Shown here piece by piece: positions 35,295 to 44,403 of a DNA stretch of 64,000 nt. Made by a program: the position numbers and the translations under genes. Every line of letters begins with the position of its first letter. Position 1 is the stretch's first letter. The notes under the pieces were generated by a model, which saw only the letters and a list, made by a program, of their open reading frames with translations, had not been told where the DNA came from and ran no database searches. This stretch comes from Corynebacterium lizhenjunii (lineage in GTDB: Bacteria; Actinomycetota; Actinomycetes; Mycobacteriales; Mycobacteriaceae): contig NZ_CP064954.1 of assembly GCF_011038655.2 (NCBI RefSeq), forward strand, positions 434,001 to 498,000. Reading direction: 5' to 3'.

Positions 35295-37231
35295 TAAGCC
35301 TGCGGGCCGGAACCCTGCGGGGCTGAATCGTTAGCAGGGGAAGTCTCAGCCGCGGCGTGGCGGGCAGCACGGCGCTCGCGTGCAACCTGGGGGTCAGGAA
35401 CCGGAATGGCAGCCAACAGCCGCTTGGTGTAATCCGCCTGCGGGTTGTCGAAGATGGCGTCAGTCTCACCGTGCTCGACAAACTTGCCCTTGTACATCAC
35501 GGCCACGCGGTCGGACAGGTGGCGGACCACGGAGAGGTCGTGAGCAACGAAGAGGTAGGACAAGCCCAGCTTCCGCTTGAGGTCTTCCAGGAGGTTAATC
35601 ACACCGGCCTGGATGGACACGTCCAGGGCGGAGACCGGCTCGTCCAGCACAATCACCGAGGGATTGGTGGCCAGCGCTCGGGCCAAACCAATGCGCTGGC
35701 GCTGGCCGCCGGAGAAGTGGCCAGGGAAACGGTCCAGCTGGGAGGAGTCCAAGCCCACCAGGCCCATGAGCTCCTGGACGCGGGCGTCGATGTCACCCTC
35801 ATAGCCCAGGGAGTGCAGTGGCTCTGCAATGACCTCGCGCACCGTCAGGCGCGGGTTAAGCGAGCTCATCGGGTCCTGGAAGACGATCTGCATTTCCTTG
35901 CGGGCCTCCCGGCGCTCCGCGGCAGACATGGAGTTGGCATCCTTGCCATTGAGCACCACCGCGCCATTGCCGGGGTTGAGGTCCATTATCTCCAGCAGGG
36001 TAGTGGTCTTGCCGCAGCCGGACTCGCCCACAATGGCCATGCACTCGCCGGCGCGAATGTCGAAGGTCAGCCCGTCAATGGCCTTGACGGTGCCTACGCG
36101 GCGCTTAATCAGCGCGCCCTTCATCAACGGGAACTCCTTGCGTAGGTCCTTAACTTCCAGGGTGATGTCGCGCTCTTCGCGCGGCACGCCCTCGAAGACG
36201 TCCGGAGACAGTGCCGGCGGCTTAAACATGCGCTCGCCGTCAATCTCCTTGTTACGAATTTCACCCGCACGTAGGCAGGCGCTGAGGTGCTCGGGGTCAT
36301 CGGCAAGCGGGATTAGCGGCGGCTCAGCCTCGTTGCAGGCAGGCTGGACCACAGGGCAGCGCAGCGCGAACTGGCAACGCTGCTTGAGGTCAACCAGGAT
36401 GGGCGGGTTGCCCACAATGGGGGTCAGGGGCTCATCGGAGCTAACGTCCGGGCGAGGGGTAGAACCCAGCAGACCCACGGTGTAGGGCATGCGCGGGGAG
36501 GAGAAGATGGTGTCCACCGTGCCGCGCTCTACCGGGCGGCCGGCGTACATGACCATGACGTCATCGGCTGTCTCAGCCACCACGCCCATATCGTGGGTAA
36601 TCATGATGGTTGCAGCGCCAGTTTCTTTCTGAGCCACGCGGATAACGTCCAGGATCTGGGCCTGGATGGTCACGTCCAGGGCGGTGGTAGGCTCATCGGC
36701 AATCAACACGCGTGGGTTATTAGCAATAGCAATGGCGATGACCACGCGCTGGCGCATACCGCCGGAGAATTCATGCGGGAAGGACTTCAGCCGCAAGTGC
36801 GGATCCGGGATACCCACCAAGTCCAGCAGTTCTGCAGCCTGCTTCAGGGCAGCCTGCTTGCCCACCTTTTGGTGAGCCTGGATGGCCTCCACCAGCTGGG
36901 TTCCAATGTCAAACACCGGAGTCAGCGCAGAGAGCGGATCCTGGAAAATCATGCCAATGCCATTGCCGCGGATCTCTGACATCTGCTTGTCGGTCAGGCC
37001 CAATAGTTCGCGGCCATCGTATTTGATGGAGCCGGCGATCTTGGCGTAGTCCGGTAGCAGTCCCATGATGGACATGGAAGTCACGGACTTACCAGAGCCA
37101 GACTCGCCCACAATGCCCAGGGTGCGGCCCGGGTAGAGGTCGAAGTCTACGCCGCGCACGGCGGAGACGGAGCCTGCCTCAGAGGGGAAAGAAACGTGCA
37201 GATCTTTGACGGAAAGAATGGGCGATGTCAT
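35294..37231 (-). CDS. Oligopeptide ABC transporter, two fused ATPase domains (OppDF-like)
   Basis: 645 residues. Domain 1 (about 1-265) has GESGSGKSV, FSGGMRQR and VLIADEPTTALD, followed by a Cys-rich oligopeptide-transporter C-terminal motif (LKQRCQFALRCPVVQPAC). Domain 2 (about 350-600) has GESGCGKTT, FSGGQRQR and VIVLDEPVSALD. Overlaps the permease gene by 4 bp. It drives import through the two permeases upstream. Their own binding protein gene is broken by the IS, so function depends on another binding protein. Confidence 0.9.
   Translation of the reverse strand: MTSPILSVKDLHVSFPSEAGSVSAVRGVDFDLYPGRTLGIVGESGSGKSVTSMSIMGLLPDYAKIAGSIKYDGRELLGLTDKQMSEIRGNGIGMIFQDPLSALTPVFDIGTQLVEAIQAHQKVGKQAALKQAAELLDLVGIPDPHLRLKSFPHEFSGGMRQRVVIAIAIANNPRVLIADEPTTALDVTIQAQILDVIRVAQKETGAATIMITHDMGVVAETADDVMVMYAGRPVERGTVDTIFSSPRMPYTVGLLGSTPRPDVSSDEPLTPIVGNPPILVDLKQRCQFALRCPVVQPACNEAEPPLIPLADDPEHLSACLRAGEIRNKEIDGERMFKPPALSPDVFEGVPREERDITLEVKDLRKEFPLMKGALIKRRVGTVKAIDGLTFDIRAGECMAIVGESGCGKTTTLLEIMDLNPGNGAVVLNGKDANSMSAAERREARKEMQIVFQDPMSSLNPRLTVREVIAEPLHSLGYEGDIDARVQELMGLVGLDSSQLDRFPGHFSGGQRQRIGLARALATNPSVIVLDEPVSALDVSIQAGVINLLEDLKRKLGLSYLFVAHDLSVVRHLSDRVAVMYKGKFVEHGETDAIFDNPQADYTKRLLAAIPVPDPQVARERRAARHAAAETSPANDSAPQGSGPQA
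36293..36308 (+). repeat. Dispersed 15-bp motif copy (one mismatch)
   Basis: GGGGTCATCGGCAAGC inside the fused ATPase gene, in the linker between its two domains, read as Leu-Ala-Asp-Asp-Pro. Confidence 0.65.
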
Positions 37232-38226
37232 GCCTTGCCTCCGGACTGGGAGTTCGGGTCGAGTGCGTCACGTAGGCCGTCACCAATGAAGGCCATGGAC
37301 ACGGTGAGCAGGGTCAAAGCGCCGGCCGGGAAGTAGAACTGCCACGGCGCGGACTGGACGTTGTTGGTGCCGCCCTGCAGGAGGGTGCCCAGGGAGACAT
37401 CGGGAAGCTTCACGCCCAAGCCCAGGAAGGACAGGGCGGTCTCGGAACCCACGGTGCCAACAATGCCAAAGACGAACTGGATAATGAGCAGCGAGCCAAT
37501 GTTCGGAATCACGTGGCGGACCACGGTGCGCACCTTGGGCACACCCATGTAGGTGGCGGCCCGGACGTAGTCCTGCTCGCGCACAGACAGCGCCAGGGAC
37601 CAAATCACACGCGCCTGGTACATCCAGCCAAAGGCAATGAGCACCACAATCAGCAGGCGCCAGTCACCGCCGGAGTCCGAAACCACCAGGGCAATGAGCA
37701 AGAAGGTGGGGATGGTCAGCAGGAAGTGGATGATGGTCAAGATGACCTTCTCCGGCACGCCACCCCACAGGGCGGCGCCTGCGCCAACCATGGCAGAAAT
37801 AACCAAGGTCGCAGCAGAGACAATGATCGCAATGGTCAGCGAGCGGCCAAGACCATGCACCACCTGTGCAAAAAGATCATTGCCAGTGTCATTGGTACCA
37901 AACCAGTGCTCAGAAGACGGCGGGGAGGCCAGGTTAAGGAAGTCCGGCTCGTAGTAGTTCCACTCGGTAAAGAAGCGGCCAAAGGTCGCCAGGGCAATGA
38001 GCATCAACAGAATGATAAAGCCCAGCGTGGCCAGCTTATTGCGGAAGAAGCGGCGGACGTAAAGCTTCATGCGGGAGGTACCGCGCACAACGTCGTCGCC
38101 AGCGGTCGCTGCCAGGACCTCGGCCTCAGCGGCGGACAGTGTCTCTGTGGCGACAACTTCGCTCTTGGTGGAGAACTCGCCCAGCCCCTCGGGGGCTGGC
38201 TGCTTGGGATCGCGTGGAGTAGTCAT
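37228..38226 (-). CDS. Oligopeptide ABC transporter permease (OppC-like)
   Basis: 332 residues. A cytoplasmic N-terminal extension of about 65 residues is followed by six membrane segments with WFGTNDTGNDLFAQVVHGLGRS and the EAA loop GVPKVRTVVRHVIPN. It pairs with the OppB-like protein to form the channel. It begins immediately after the upstream stop codon. Confidence 0.9.
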   Translation of the reverse strand: MTTPRDPKQPAPEGLGEFSTKSEVVATETLSAAEAEVLAATAGDDVVRGTSRMKLYVRRFFRNKLATLGFIILLMLIALATFGRFFTEWNYYEPDFLNLASPPSSEHWFGTNDTGNDLFAQVVHGLGRSLTIAIIVSAATLVISAMVGAGAALWGGVPEKVILTIIHFLLTIPTFLLIALVVSDSGGDWRLLIVVLIAFGWMYQARVIWSLALSVREQDYVRAATYMGVPKVRTVVRHVIPNIGSLLIIQFVFGIVGTVGSETALSFLGLGVKLPDVSLGTLLQGGTNNVQSAPWQFYFPAGALTLLTVSMAFIGDGLRDALDPNSQSGGKA

Positions 38227-39210
38227 TTAACTCACCCGGACTCGTGGATCGAGAGCAACGACAACCAGGTCTGCCAGCACGGCAGACACCGCGGTCATGG
38301 CCGCACCGAAGGCGGCCACGGCCACAGCGCCGTTGACGTCATTCTTACTAATGGTTTGCAGGAAGTATTGGCCCATACCGTTCCAGCCGTAGATGCGCTC
38401 CGTCATCACCGCACCGGTAAAGATGCCGGGAATGGAAAACGCCACGGAGGTGGCCACCGGAATAATCGAGGTGCGCAGGGCGTGCTTGCGAATAGCTTGC
38501 GAGCGGGTCAGGCCCTTGGCACGCGCGGTGCGCACATAGTCTGCGTTGAGGTTGTCCAGCAGCAGGGTGCGCTGCGTCATGTGGTAGCCCGCGTAGGAGA
38601 TGAACACCAAAGAAACAGTGGGCAGAATCAGATGCTGTGCGGAGTCAATGAGCTTAGGCCAAAAACCTTCCACCCCCAGGGAGTTCGCGCCCACCACGTA
38701 AAAAATCTTCTTGCCCGTGGCGTCGTTGATAGCCAACGCGCCGGCCACCACGACGATGGAGGCCACCACCACGTGAGTGTTCATGGCCACGATGGAAATG
38801 CCCTGCCAGATGCGGTCACCCAGCTTGTACTGGCGCGATGCCGTGTAGACACCCACCGCCACACCGATAACGATGGACAAGATAGTTGCCAACAGCAACA
38901 GCTGGGCGGAGACCCAAATGCGGTAGCTGATTTCCTCATTGACCACCGCGCCCACGGGGGAGCGGCCCCAATCCCACTTGGTGAGGATGTTTGTCAGCCA
39001 GGTCCACCAGCGCTCCATCAGGGGAGTCTCTGGGCTGAGGTTGTACGGCTCCAGCAGGTTGTGGATTTGGTCATCAGAAATCGGTGGGCGGCGTCCAACA
39101 AAGTTGGACCGGGGGTCCAAGAATGTGGCCGCCAGGAAGTAGGCGATGTTGGTCGCCAAGAAGATGACGAGTAACCAACCCGCGGTCTTCTTGAGGATGT
39201 ATTTGAACAT
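38227..39210 (-). CDS. Oligopeptide ABC transporter permease (OppB-like)
   Basis: 327 residues from the ATG at 39210 (MFKYILKKTAGWLLVIFLATN), with CGGAGA upstream. Membrane segments and the EAA-type loop AKGLTRSQAIRKHALR are typical of OppB. First gene of a three-gene operon (B, C, fused D/F). Confidence 0.88.
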   Translation of the reverse strand: MFKYILKKTAGWLLVIFLATNIAYFLAATFLDPRSNFVGRRPPISDDQIHNLLEPYNLSPETPLMERWWTWLTNILTKWDWGRSPVGAVVNEEISYRIWVSAQLLLLATILSIVIGVAVGVYTASRQYKLGDRIWQGISIVAMNTHVVVASIVVVAGALAINDATGKKIFYVVGANSLGVEGFWPKLIDSAQHLILPTVSLVFISYAGYHMTQRTLLLDNLNADYVRTARAKGLTRSQAIRKHALRTSIIPVATSVAFSIPGIFTGAVMTERIYGWNGMGQYFLQTISKNDVNGAVAVAAFGAAMTAVSAVLADLVVVALDPRVRVS

Positions 39211-39545
39211 GAGCGGTAGTCTCCGTGCAGGTTCTGCAGTATAGAGTTGCGGATAGTATGCAGTTGACAGTGCGATTGGTGGCACCGGAGGTGGTGGCAC
39301 TCAACCCAAAATCGCATATGGCCGCGACGCCGATTGGCCGGGCTTGGAGACAAATCTAATACCTTTGTTAAGTGGCGCACAAAGCAGTTCCCCCGTACCA
39401 GGGCGCGCAACGCGGGCGCGGTGCTTTGGCCCCGATGAATAATATCTGTGACCAGCAGCAACGCCGCGCCAATGAGTAATATAGACACGGCTGTAAATCA
39501 TGCGGGGGTGCCGCCAACCGGGCGCCGGGGTTAGGCTTAAGCCCC
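39211..39545. other. Divergent intergenic region
   Basis: 335 bp between the OppB-like gene and the plus-strand gene at 39546. On the minus strand TATACT at 39243-39238 is a likely -10 box for the transporter operon, about 28 bp from its start codon; no good -35 at ideal spacing is seen. Nothing else recognised. Confidence 0.4.
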
Positions 39546-40280
39546 ATGGAACCTCGCGCCAGTTCTTCACTGCACCGGCACCTGCCGGATCCCACCCGCA
39601 TTGAGCCCACTCTTGCTGCCGTCCAGCGCGCATGGGAGGGCCAGCCGGAGCTTAGTTTGCCCACATTGTTCGCCCAGTTGGCTAACGAGGGCATCAGTTG
39701 GGGCTCCAGCGACGAGCAGCTGGTTGCCGCCCTCAACCAGCGCGCCGCAGTGCGACCTGGGCATTTTCCGCTTGCCGATGCCCCCTCTACCGCCCGTTTC
39801 CTCTTTTCTTGCGGCCAGGCGCGTATCACCGTCGACGGCGAGTGGGTGGTGGTGCGTACTCCCGGCCGCCAACCCGTGGTGTGGCGCTATGCGCGCGTGC
39901 GCCCCACCGGTCCCGGTCGTCCGCTGGTGGTGGCCGATACCGAGGGTTTTGAGCACCGTTTTGGGGTCATCGACTCCATCACGCGCATTGACCCCGACGG
40001 GGAGGTGGTCCGTCGGGGTCTGCAGGGTTTAAAGCGTTCCCATCTTGGCGATGTCGCCTGGGTTCTCCGCCTCGACGACAACCGTGTGGCCATTTGTGGC
40101 CACACGCTGCGCGTCTTTACCGTCCACCGCCGTGAGGTGTCCGTCCAGGAGTTGCGCTGGGAACGCGTGCTCCACGGCGGCGCGTTGGGCGAGGAGCTCG
40201 CACTTGCCCAGCCCGGCGGCCGCCAGGTCACCATCGGCACCGTCACAGGCCTATGGCTTGCCGATGCCCCCGCTGGCTAA
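39546..40280 (+). CDS. Conserved hypothetical protein
   Basis: 244 residues, soluble, no signal peptide. The C-terminal half is beta-rich (QARITVDGEWVVVRTPGRQPVVWRYARV...DTEGFEHRFGVIDSITRIDPDGEVVRRG). The N-terminal third is helical (IEPTLAAVQRAWEGQPELSLPTLFAQLANEGISWGSSDEQLVAALNQ). I do not recognise a named family. Two exact copies of the dispersed word are built in: PLADAPST near residue 78 and WLADAPAG at the very C-terminus, where the motif supplies the last residues before the stop. Confidence 0.7.
   Translation: MEPRASSSLHRHLPDPTRIEPTLAAVQRAWEGQPELSLPTLFAQLANEGISWGSSDEQLVAALNQRAAVRPGHFPLADAPSTARFLFSCGQARITVDGEWVVVRTPGRQPVVWRYARVRPTGPGRPLVVADTEGFEHRFGVIDSITRIDPDGEVVRRGLQGLKRSHLGDVAWVLRLDDNRVAICGHTLRVFTVHRREVSVQELRWERVLHGGALGEELALAQPGGRQVTIGTVTGLWLADAPAG
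39770..39785 (-). repeat. Dispersed 15-bp motif copy (exact)
   Basis: GCTTGCCGATGCCCCC in the hypothetical gene at 39546, read as Leu-Ala-Asp-Ala-Pro. Confidence 0.85.
40256..40271 (-). repeat. Dispersed 15-bp motif copy (exact)
   Basis: GCTTGCCGATGCCCCC forming the C-terminal Leu-Ala-Asp-Ala-Pro-Ala-Gly of the same gene, three codons before its stop. Confidence 0.85.
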
Positions 40281-40365
40281 GCCTTGGGCAAAACCTCGGG
40301 CTAGACCGCGGGCAAAGCCTCAAGCTAAGCCTCTGGCAGAACCTCGGGCTAGACCGTGGGCGTGA
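40281..40365. repeat. Imperfect tandem repeat between convergent genes
   Basis: Units such as AAACCTCGGGCTAGACCG and CAAAGCCTCAAGCTAAGCC alternate over about 80 bp after the stop at 40280, reaching into the last codons of the gene that ends at 40349. Confidence 0.6.
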
Positions 40366-41023
40366 CTGCCGGTGCTGCGGGGAGGCCCGCCGCAGGTGAG
40401 TTCGCGGGTGCGGTGGCTGGCAGCTCCTTCGAGCTTGCCGCGGGATTTGCCGCCGGGCGCGCGTAATGCACGCGGTAGACGGTGTCCACCTCGACCTGCG
40501 GGAAGGCCGTGCGCAGATCGGTTTCCGTTTCGGCTACGAGCAGCTGCAGCTGCTCCCAGCTGGTCTCAGCGGAGGCCTCGATTTCAAAGCTCAGCTGGGG
40601 GCGGCCGCGGTCATAGGCCAAGCGGCGACTCGCTGAGTTGATGCCCGGCTGTGCTGCTATATGGTTGGCCACCGTTGCAGTGAGCGGGGCCAGTTGCAGA
40701 GCAATTGCGCCTTCGTCACTGGATGCTGAGGAGGACACGCGGTTGATGCGGCGGACCTTCAAGTTGGCGACAATCGCCCACAGGCCCAGCCCCGCCAGCA
40801 CGACAGCGGCAATCCCCACCGCCCATTGCCACCAGGGCTGGGTGTCGGCATCCGCCACCGCTTGGCGGTCGAGCGGTCCAATGGCATTTTGCAGCTGGTC
40901 GCTGAGCTGCTGCGCCCAACTGACCTCAAAGTGCAATAGCAACGGCCAAGCGCCGAGAACAATGAGGATTACACCCGCCAAGAAGAAGAGCACTCGTTGA
41001 ATGCCTGCTAGACGTTTAGACAT
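40349..41023 (-). CDS. Membrane protein of the Asp23/Gls24 cluster (AmaP/DUF6286-like)
   Basis: 224 residues. Two N-terminal membrane helices (VLFFLAGVILIVLGAWPLLL and WWQWAVGIAAVVLAGLGLWAI) flank an extracytoplasmic loop. A cytoplasmic domain resembling Asp23 (LAPLTATVANHIAAQPGINSASRRL) and a Pro/Ala-rich tail follow. Overlaps the upstream gene by 8 bp. In firmicutes AmaP anchors Asp23 to the membrane; a similar scaffold role is inferred. Confidence 0.7.
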   Translation of the reverse strand: MSKRLAGIQRVLFFLAGVILIVLGAWPLLLHFEVSWAQQLSDQLQNAIGPLDRQAVADADTQPWWQWAVGIAAVVLAGLGLWAIVANLKVRRINRVSSSASSDEGAIALQLAPLTATVANHIAAQPGINSASRRLAYDRGRPQLSFEIEASAETSWEQLQLLVAETETDLRTAFPQVEVDTVYRVHYARPAANPAASSKELPATAPANSPAAGLPAAPAVTPTV

Positions 41024-41621
41024 TGATGTCTACCTCCTCCAAACGCTGCACAGTGACTTGGACATCAAGCCCATGAGCCAATGCGCTCAGTTCGTGCGTG
41101 ACGGCTTCCTTGACGCGTGCAGCCAGTGCTGGATCATCAATGTCACCGTTGACGGTCAGCGCCAACTTAGAGCGAGAGGCTTGGGAACGCGCGGCGGTTA
41201 CACCAGGCACGCGTCGCGCTACCGCCGAGGCTCGGCGGGCAATATCTACCCGCCGAGTCCACATGCTTATATCCATTCCGGCAGGCGACTGCAGGCGCAG
41301 GTGGGTTCGCTTGCGCGGTGCCACTGCTGCCCAGATGGCTAACAAGCCGAGGACGATGACTCCGGCGAGCGCAAAGAGCATCCAGCTTTCAAGGACCGGC
41401 TCAGCGGCAAGGTCGAGGACTGGGCGCACCCAGGAGGTTGCGCCGGTGTTGAGTGCCCATAACTCGCGGCCCAGGACTGCAGCCAGTGCAACGAATACCA
41501 CACCGGTGAGCAGTCCAGCCCAACGTACCTTGGGGCTGGCAACCGGCTCTTGCCCGGGAGTAACACTTTCCGGAACTTGCACAGCCGGGAAGCTATCTAC
41601 CGTGTCTGCTGGGGTAGTCAT
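41016..41621 (-). CDS. DUF6286/AmaP-like membrane protein
   Basis: 201 residues. After about 30 N-terminal residues come two membrane helices (WAGLLTGVVFVALAAVLGREL; WMLFALAGVIVLGLLAIWAAV) and an Asp23-like cytoplasmic domain (DIARRASAVARRVPGVTAARSQASRSKLALTV, ending DVQVTVQRLEEVDINV). It is a paralogue of the next gene downstream in the same operon. The stop/start overlap with the neighbours shows tight coupling. Confidence 0.75.
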   Translation of the reverse strand: MTTPADTVDSFPAVQVPESVTPGQEPVASPKVRWAGLLTGVVFVALAAVLGRELWALNTGATSWVRPVLDLAAEPVLESWMLFALAGVIVLGLLAIWAAVAPRKRTHLRLQSPAGMDISMWTRRVDIARRASAVARRVPGVTAARSQASRSKLALTVNGDIDDPALAARVKEAVTHELSALAHGLDVQVTVQRLEEVDINV

Positions 41622-42526
41622 CGTGCCTCCGAACGTGGTTGGCGTGAATACGGGCGTACCTCAATTTGGCGCAGCGGCGCAGGCCGGGGAACATCCACCC
41701 AGATGGCTTCCACCGGCCGCGGGGCCTTAGGCGTAGAGACCTTCAATGGTTTCGGCGCCTGTGGGACGCGCAACGGTACGGACTGCGGAGCTTCTGGCTC
41801 GCGAACGTTAAGTGCTTGCGGAGCTTTAGGCTCACGCACGCTCAACGGCCGCGGGGCTTCCGGCTCCCAAACGTTGAGAGCCTGTGGGGTCTCCGGCTCG
41901 CGCACATCGACCGCGCGCGGAGTCTCCGACGGACGGGTTTGAGTCGGCTGCGGAACCTGCGGGGTGCGCACTGCGGTGGATTGCGCGACTACGGGTTCGC
42001 GCACAGATTCATTATCCGGCGTTGACAGTAGCGACGGCGCGTGTACCTGCAGCGGGCGCGCTACCGGTTGGCGGGGTGTTAGCGGCTGTGCATACGCGAT
42101 CTGCGCGCTAGTTACGCGCTGCTGACTGGGCTCCGCGTGCCCCACCACTACGTTGATGCGCGTGGGGGTGTAACCACAGAAGTCCTGAACTGCCTGTCCA
42201 ATAGCACTGCGCACAGCGGCTGCGACCTCCGTGACCGGGCTGGGCCACGCCACCGCTATGGCAGTATCGATAGCCACCATCTGCGTATCCGGGTCCATCT
42301 GAATGGCCAGGCGCGGAAAGTCTTTGCCGCCCAGTTTCTTCAGGGTGCCCTGGACGCGGACAGTGCCGGGGACATGATCGATGGCATCGTGGACCACGCG
42401 CTCCATCGCGCGCAAGCCAATCCGGGTGGTGCCGGAAGGCCTGGCCTCGGCGGGAGCGCCAGTGTGGGCGATACCAGGAGACTTAGCGTCCGCGGGAGCA
42501 CCGGAGGGGATAGTTGGTGTAGTCAC
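41618..42526 (-). CDS. Asp23-like protein with C-terminal Pro/Glu repeat tail
   Basis: 302 residues. Residues about 35-132 resemble the Asp23/Gls24 fold (MERVVHDAIDHVPGTVRVQG, VAAAVRSAIGQAVQDF, RINVVVGHAE). Residues 206-272 are about six 11-residue repeats of the type VREPEAPQALN. The whole C-terminal 170 residues are Pro-rich and probably disordered or extended. Such a tail is not part of ordinary Asp23 proteins and may act as a spacer or binding array. Confidence 0.7.
   Translation of the reverse strand: MTTPTIPSGAPADAKSPGIAHTGAPAEARPSGTTRIGLRAMERVVHDAIDHVPGTVRVQGTLKKLGGKDFPRLAIQMDPDTQMVAIDTAIAVAWPSPVTEVAAAVRSAIGQAVQDFCGYTPTRINVVVGHAEPSQQRVTSAQIAYAQPLTPRQPVARPLQVHAPSLLSTPDNESVREPVVAQSTAVRTPQVPQPTQTRPSETPRAVDVREPETPQALNVWEPEAPRPLSVREPKAPQALNVREPEAPQSVPLRVPQAPKPLKVSTPKAPRPVEAIWVDVPRPAPLRQIEVRPYSRQPRSEAR
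41711..41911. repeat. 33-bp coding repeats (11-residue units)
   Basis: About six degenerate 33-bp units in the Asp23-like gene encode V-x-E-P-x-A-P-x-x-L-x. Codon drift between units shows an older, selected repeat rather than a fresh expansion. Confidence 0.75.
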
Positions 42527-42536
42527 TAACGCCCTC

Positions 42537-42734
42537 CTAACCGCGTGGGCGGTTGATCAAGCCATAGAAGAGATCGACCAGATCGAGTTTGCCGTCGTAG
42601 TGGGCGCCGATGAGTGCACCGCCGCCGACAAAAATAATCATCAACAGAAACAGCGGCCACCAGCCAAAGAAGATGGCGATTGCCGCCAACAGACCACCGA
42701 TGGCGCCGATAGCCGTGTACTTATATGAATTCAT
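42537..42734 (-). CDS. Small membrane protein (DUF2273-like)
   Basis: 65 residues with two hydrophobic helices (YTAIGAIGGLLAAIAIFFGWWPLFLLMIIFVGGGALIGAHYDG) and a short charged end. DUF2273 proteins regularly accompany Asp23 and AmaP genes. Overlaps the upstream gene by 4 bp. Confidence 0.75.
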   Translation of the reverse strand: MNSYKYTAIGAIGGLLAAIAIFFGWWPLFLLMIIFVGGGALIGAHYDGKLDLVDLFYGLINRPRG

Positions 42735-43111
42735 GAAGTTTCCTTGAGGTCCGCGATGATGACATCCACGCGCTCCAACTCCGGGCAGGCCTGGGCCGCA
42801 GCGCGTTGTACGTCGGCGGCCAGCTCCTGCAGATTCGGGGCTTGAGAGCCGCCGGTCGGATCGAAGGCGACCGTGACGTGAACCTCCAGGTGGGAGTCAT
42901 CACGCGCAGAAACTGGGCGTAGACCGGTTACCCGCTGCCCGGGGAAGAGCAACGCCACCTCGCCAAAGGAACCACCGTGCAGCTCGGCCACACCAGGAAC
43001 GGACAATACGGCGTCACGCACCAGGTGCGCCGTCTCGGGGCTAAGGCGCAAAGACTCACGTTGAGGTGGGGCAGTGGAGTGCGGGGTATCCCGCGGGTTA
43101 GAAGTAGTCAT
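42731..43111 (-). CDS. Asp23/Gls24-family protein, divergent
   Basis: 126 residues with the Asp23 pattern: LSPETAHLVRDAVLSVPGVAELHGGSFGEVALLFPGQRVTGL, a beta segment VHVTVAFD, and helix LQELAADVQRAAAQACPELERVDVIIADL. Cytoplasmic, no membrane segment. Confidence 0.75.
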   Translation of the reverse strand: MTTSNPRDTPHSTAPPQRESLRLSPETAHLVRDAVLSVPGVAELHGGSFGEVALLFPGQRVTGLRPVSARDDSHLEVHVTVAFDPTGGSQAPNLQELAADVQRAAAQACPELERVDVIIADLKETS

Positions 43112-43134
43112 GTACTAGAACGAGCTAGGACCGA

Positions 43135-43680
43135 TTAGGAAGAAGCGATGGCAGTGTTGTTCTGCTCATCCTGCTCATCATCCTCGCGCGGCAGGCGCAC
43201 GTCGTGGACCGTCACGTCCACGCTGGAAACCTCCAGCCCGGTCATGCGCTCGACGGCGGTGATGATGTTGCGACGGATAGCCTCTGCCAGCTGGTGGATG
43301 GCCACACCGTACTCGGCGATAATGGCGACGGAAACAGAAGCCACACCCTCCGTTACCTCCACGGACACGCCCTGGCGTACGTCCTCATCGGCGCCCAGGG
43401 TCTCGCGGATGGTGCCGATCATGCGGGCGCCGCCACCGCCGAGGGCAGCAACACCAGAGACCTCGCGGGCGGCGATACCGGCAATCTTGGAGACGACGGT
43501 GTCATCAATAGTGGTGGTGCCGAACTCGGTTTCCAAGTTCTTGTTGACGCGACGGGTTTCTACCTCCCCGCCCGGAGCAACAGTGGTTTCCACAGAGGTG
43601 TTGTTGGTGGCAACATCCTTGGTGGACTGCGTGTTGTTGCTGTTGTTCTTGGCGGAGTTGTTCTTTTCGGGGGTGCTCAT
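43135..43680 (-). CDS. Asp23/Gls24-family envelope stress response protein
   Basis: 181 residues. A Ser/Asn/Thr-rich N-terminal 55 residues precede the canonical domain: TTIDDTVVSKIAGIAAREVSGVAALGGGGARM, GVSVEVTEGVASVSVAIIAEYGVAIHQLAEAIRRNIITAVERMTGLEVSSVDVTVHDVRLP. First gene of a six-gene operon on the minus strand, with AGGAG 5 nt before the ATG. In other Gram-positives this family supports envelope homeostasis under alkaline or wall stress. Confidence 0.85.
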   Translation of the reverse strand: MSTPEKNNSAKNNSNNTQSTKDVATNNTSVETTVAPGGEVETRRVNKNLETEFGTTTIDDTVVSKIAGIAAREVSGVAALGGGGARMIGTIRETLGADEDVRQGVSVEVTEGVASVSVAIIAEYGVAIHQLAEAIRRNIITAVERMTGLEVSSVDVTVHDVRLPREDDEQDEQNNTAIASS

Positions 43681-44403
43681 TTGCGCTCCTATAGTTGAAA
43701 GTTAGACTTTGAAGTTTGCCGTGCCGCTTGGCCCGGCGTGTGAAACCCACCGTACCGACACGGGTGGACATCATCGCGTGGTGCCAGCGGAAGGGGAGGG
43801 GGCATCGGCAAGCAAAGTGGCAGGTAGTTGCGGCAGAAAACTCCCAGGTGTGAGATTTGACACATTGAGCTGCAGGGCTTGCGAATTGATGCTGCACATG
43901 CTTGAATACAGGGGTTGCTTTAACAGGGCAATGCCATCTGGAAGGGGCTAAATGCTCCAGAAGGGCGGTATCGGCGCTGGTAGGGCGAACATGACATCTT
44001 CGCTATCGGGAACGGTGCCACCTGGTGCCGGGGCTGATAAGAAGGTGCATCCTCCGGGTAAGGTCCGCGCTTGAGTAGAGGCAAACCCCGGTAGATGTGA
44101 CCAGAGAAGGGCATGGCAAATAAACAGCGGCAGTATGCGAATTGGATAACCTGCCACGTGTAATGCGTGGACACCGTCCTGTTCCTGAGCACAACACGGG
44201 TCTTGTACCCCGTGCATAAGCACTGCGACTGGTTAAATGCCTGCTCGCATCTTATGGTCAGCATGGAATCAATCAACCACTGGCGTTGCGCCTAGACCTG
44301 GTTCTGGACAACGTTATAGAGAAATCGAGAAGCAATTTCCCACCGCTTCACGCCCCGGAGACGCCGGGAATGTGAATGTGGGGAAGCGAGGAAGAGGATA
44401 AGC
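43681..44403. other. 723-bp region between the Asp23 cluster and the S10 operon
   Basis: Holds the Asp23 operon promoter region, an exact copy of the dispersed word and, by position, the S10 operon promoter and leader. Overlapping minus-strand open frames at 43920-44276 give unfamiliar translations without a ribosome binding site, so I do not call a gene. No RNA gene recognised. Confidence 0.45.
43798..43813 (+). repeat. Dispersed 15-bp motif copy (exact)
   Basis: GGGGGCATCGGCAAGC, intergenic, 117 bp upstream of the Asp23-family gene. Confidence 0.85.

Noticed and set aside
36685..36699. CTCATCGGCAAT in the ATPase genes (also near 16529) as motif copies
   Set aside because: These are the conserved Walker B codons for Ile-Ala-Asp-Glu-Pro and match only part of the word.
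43920..44276. Overlapping minus-strand frames before rpsJ
   Set aside because: No ribosome binding site, unfamiliar low-quality translations in two competing frames, and located where the S10 leader is expected.
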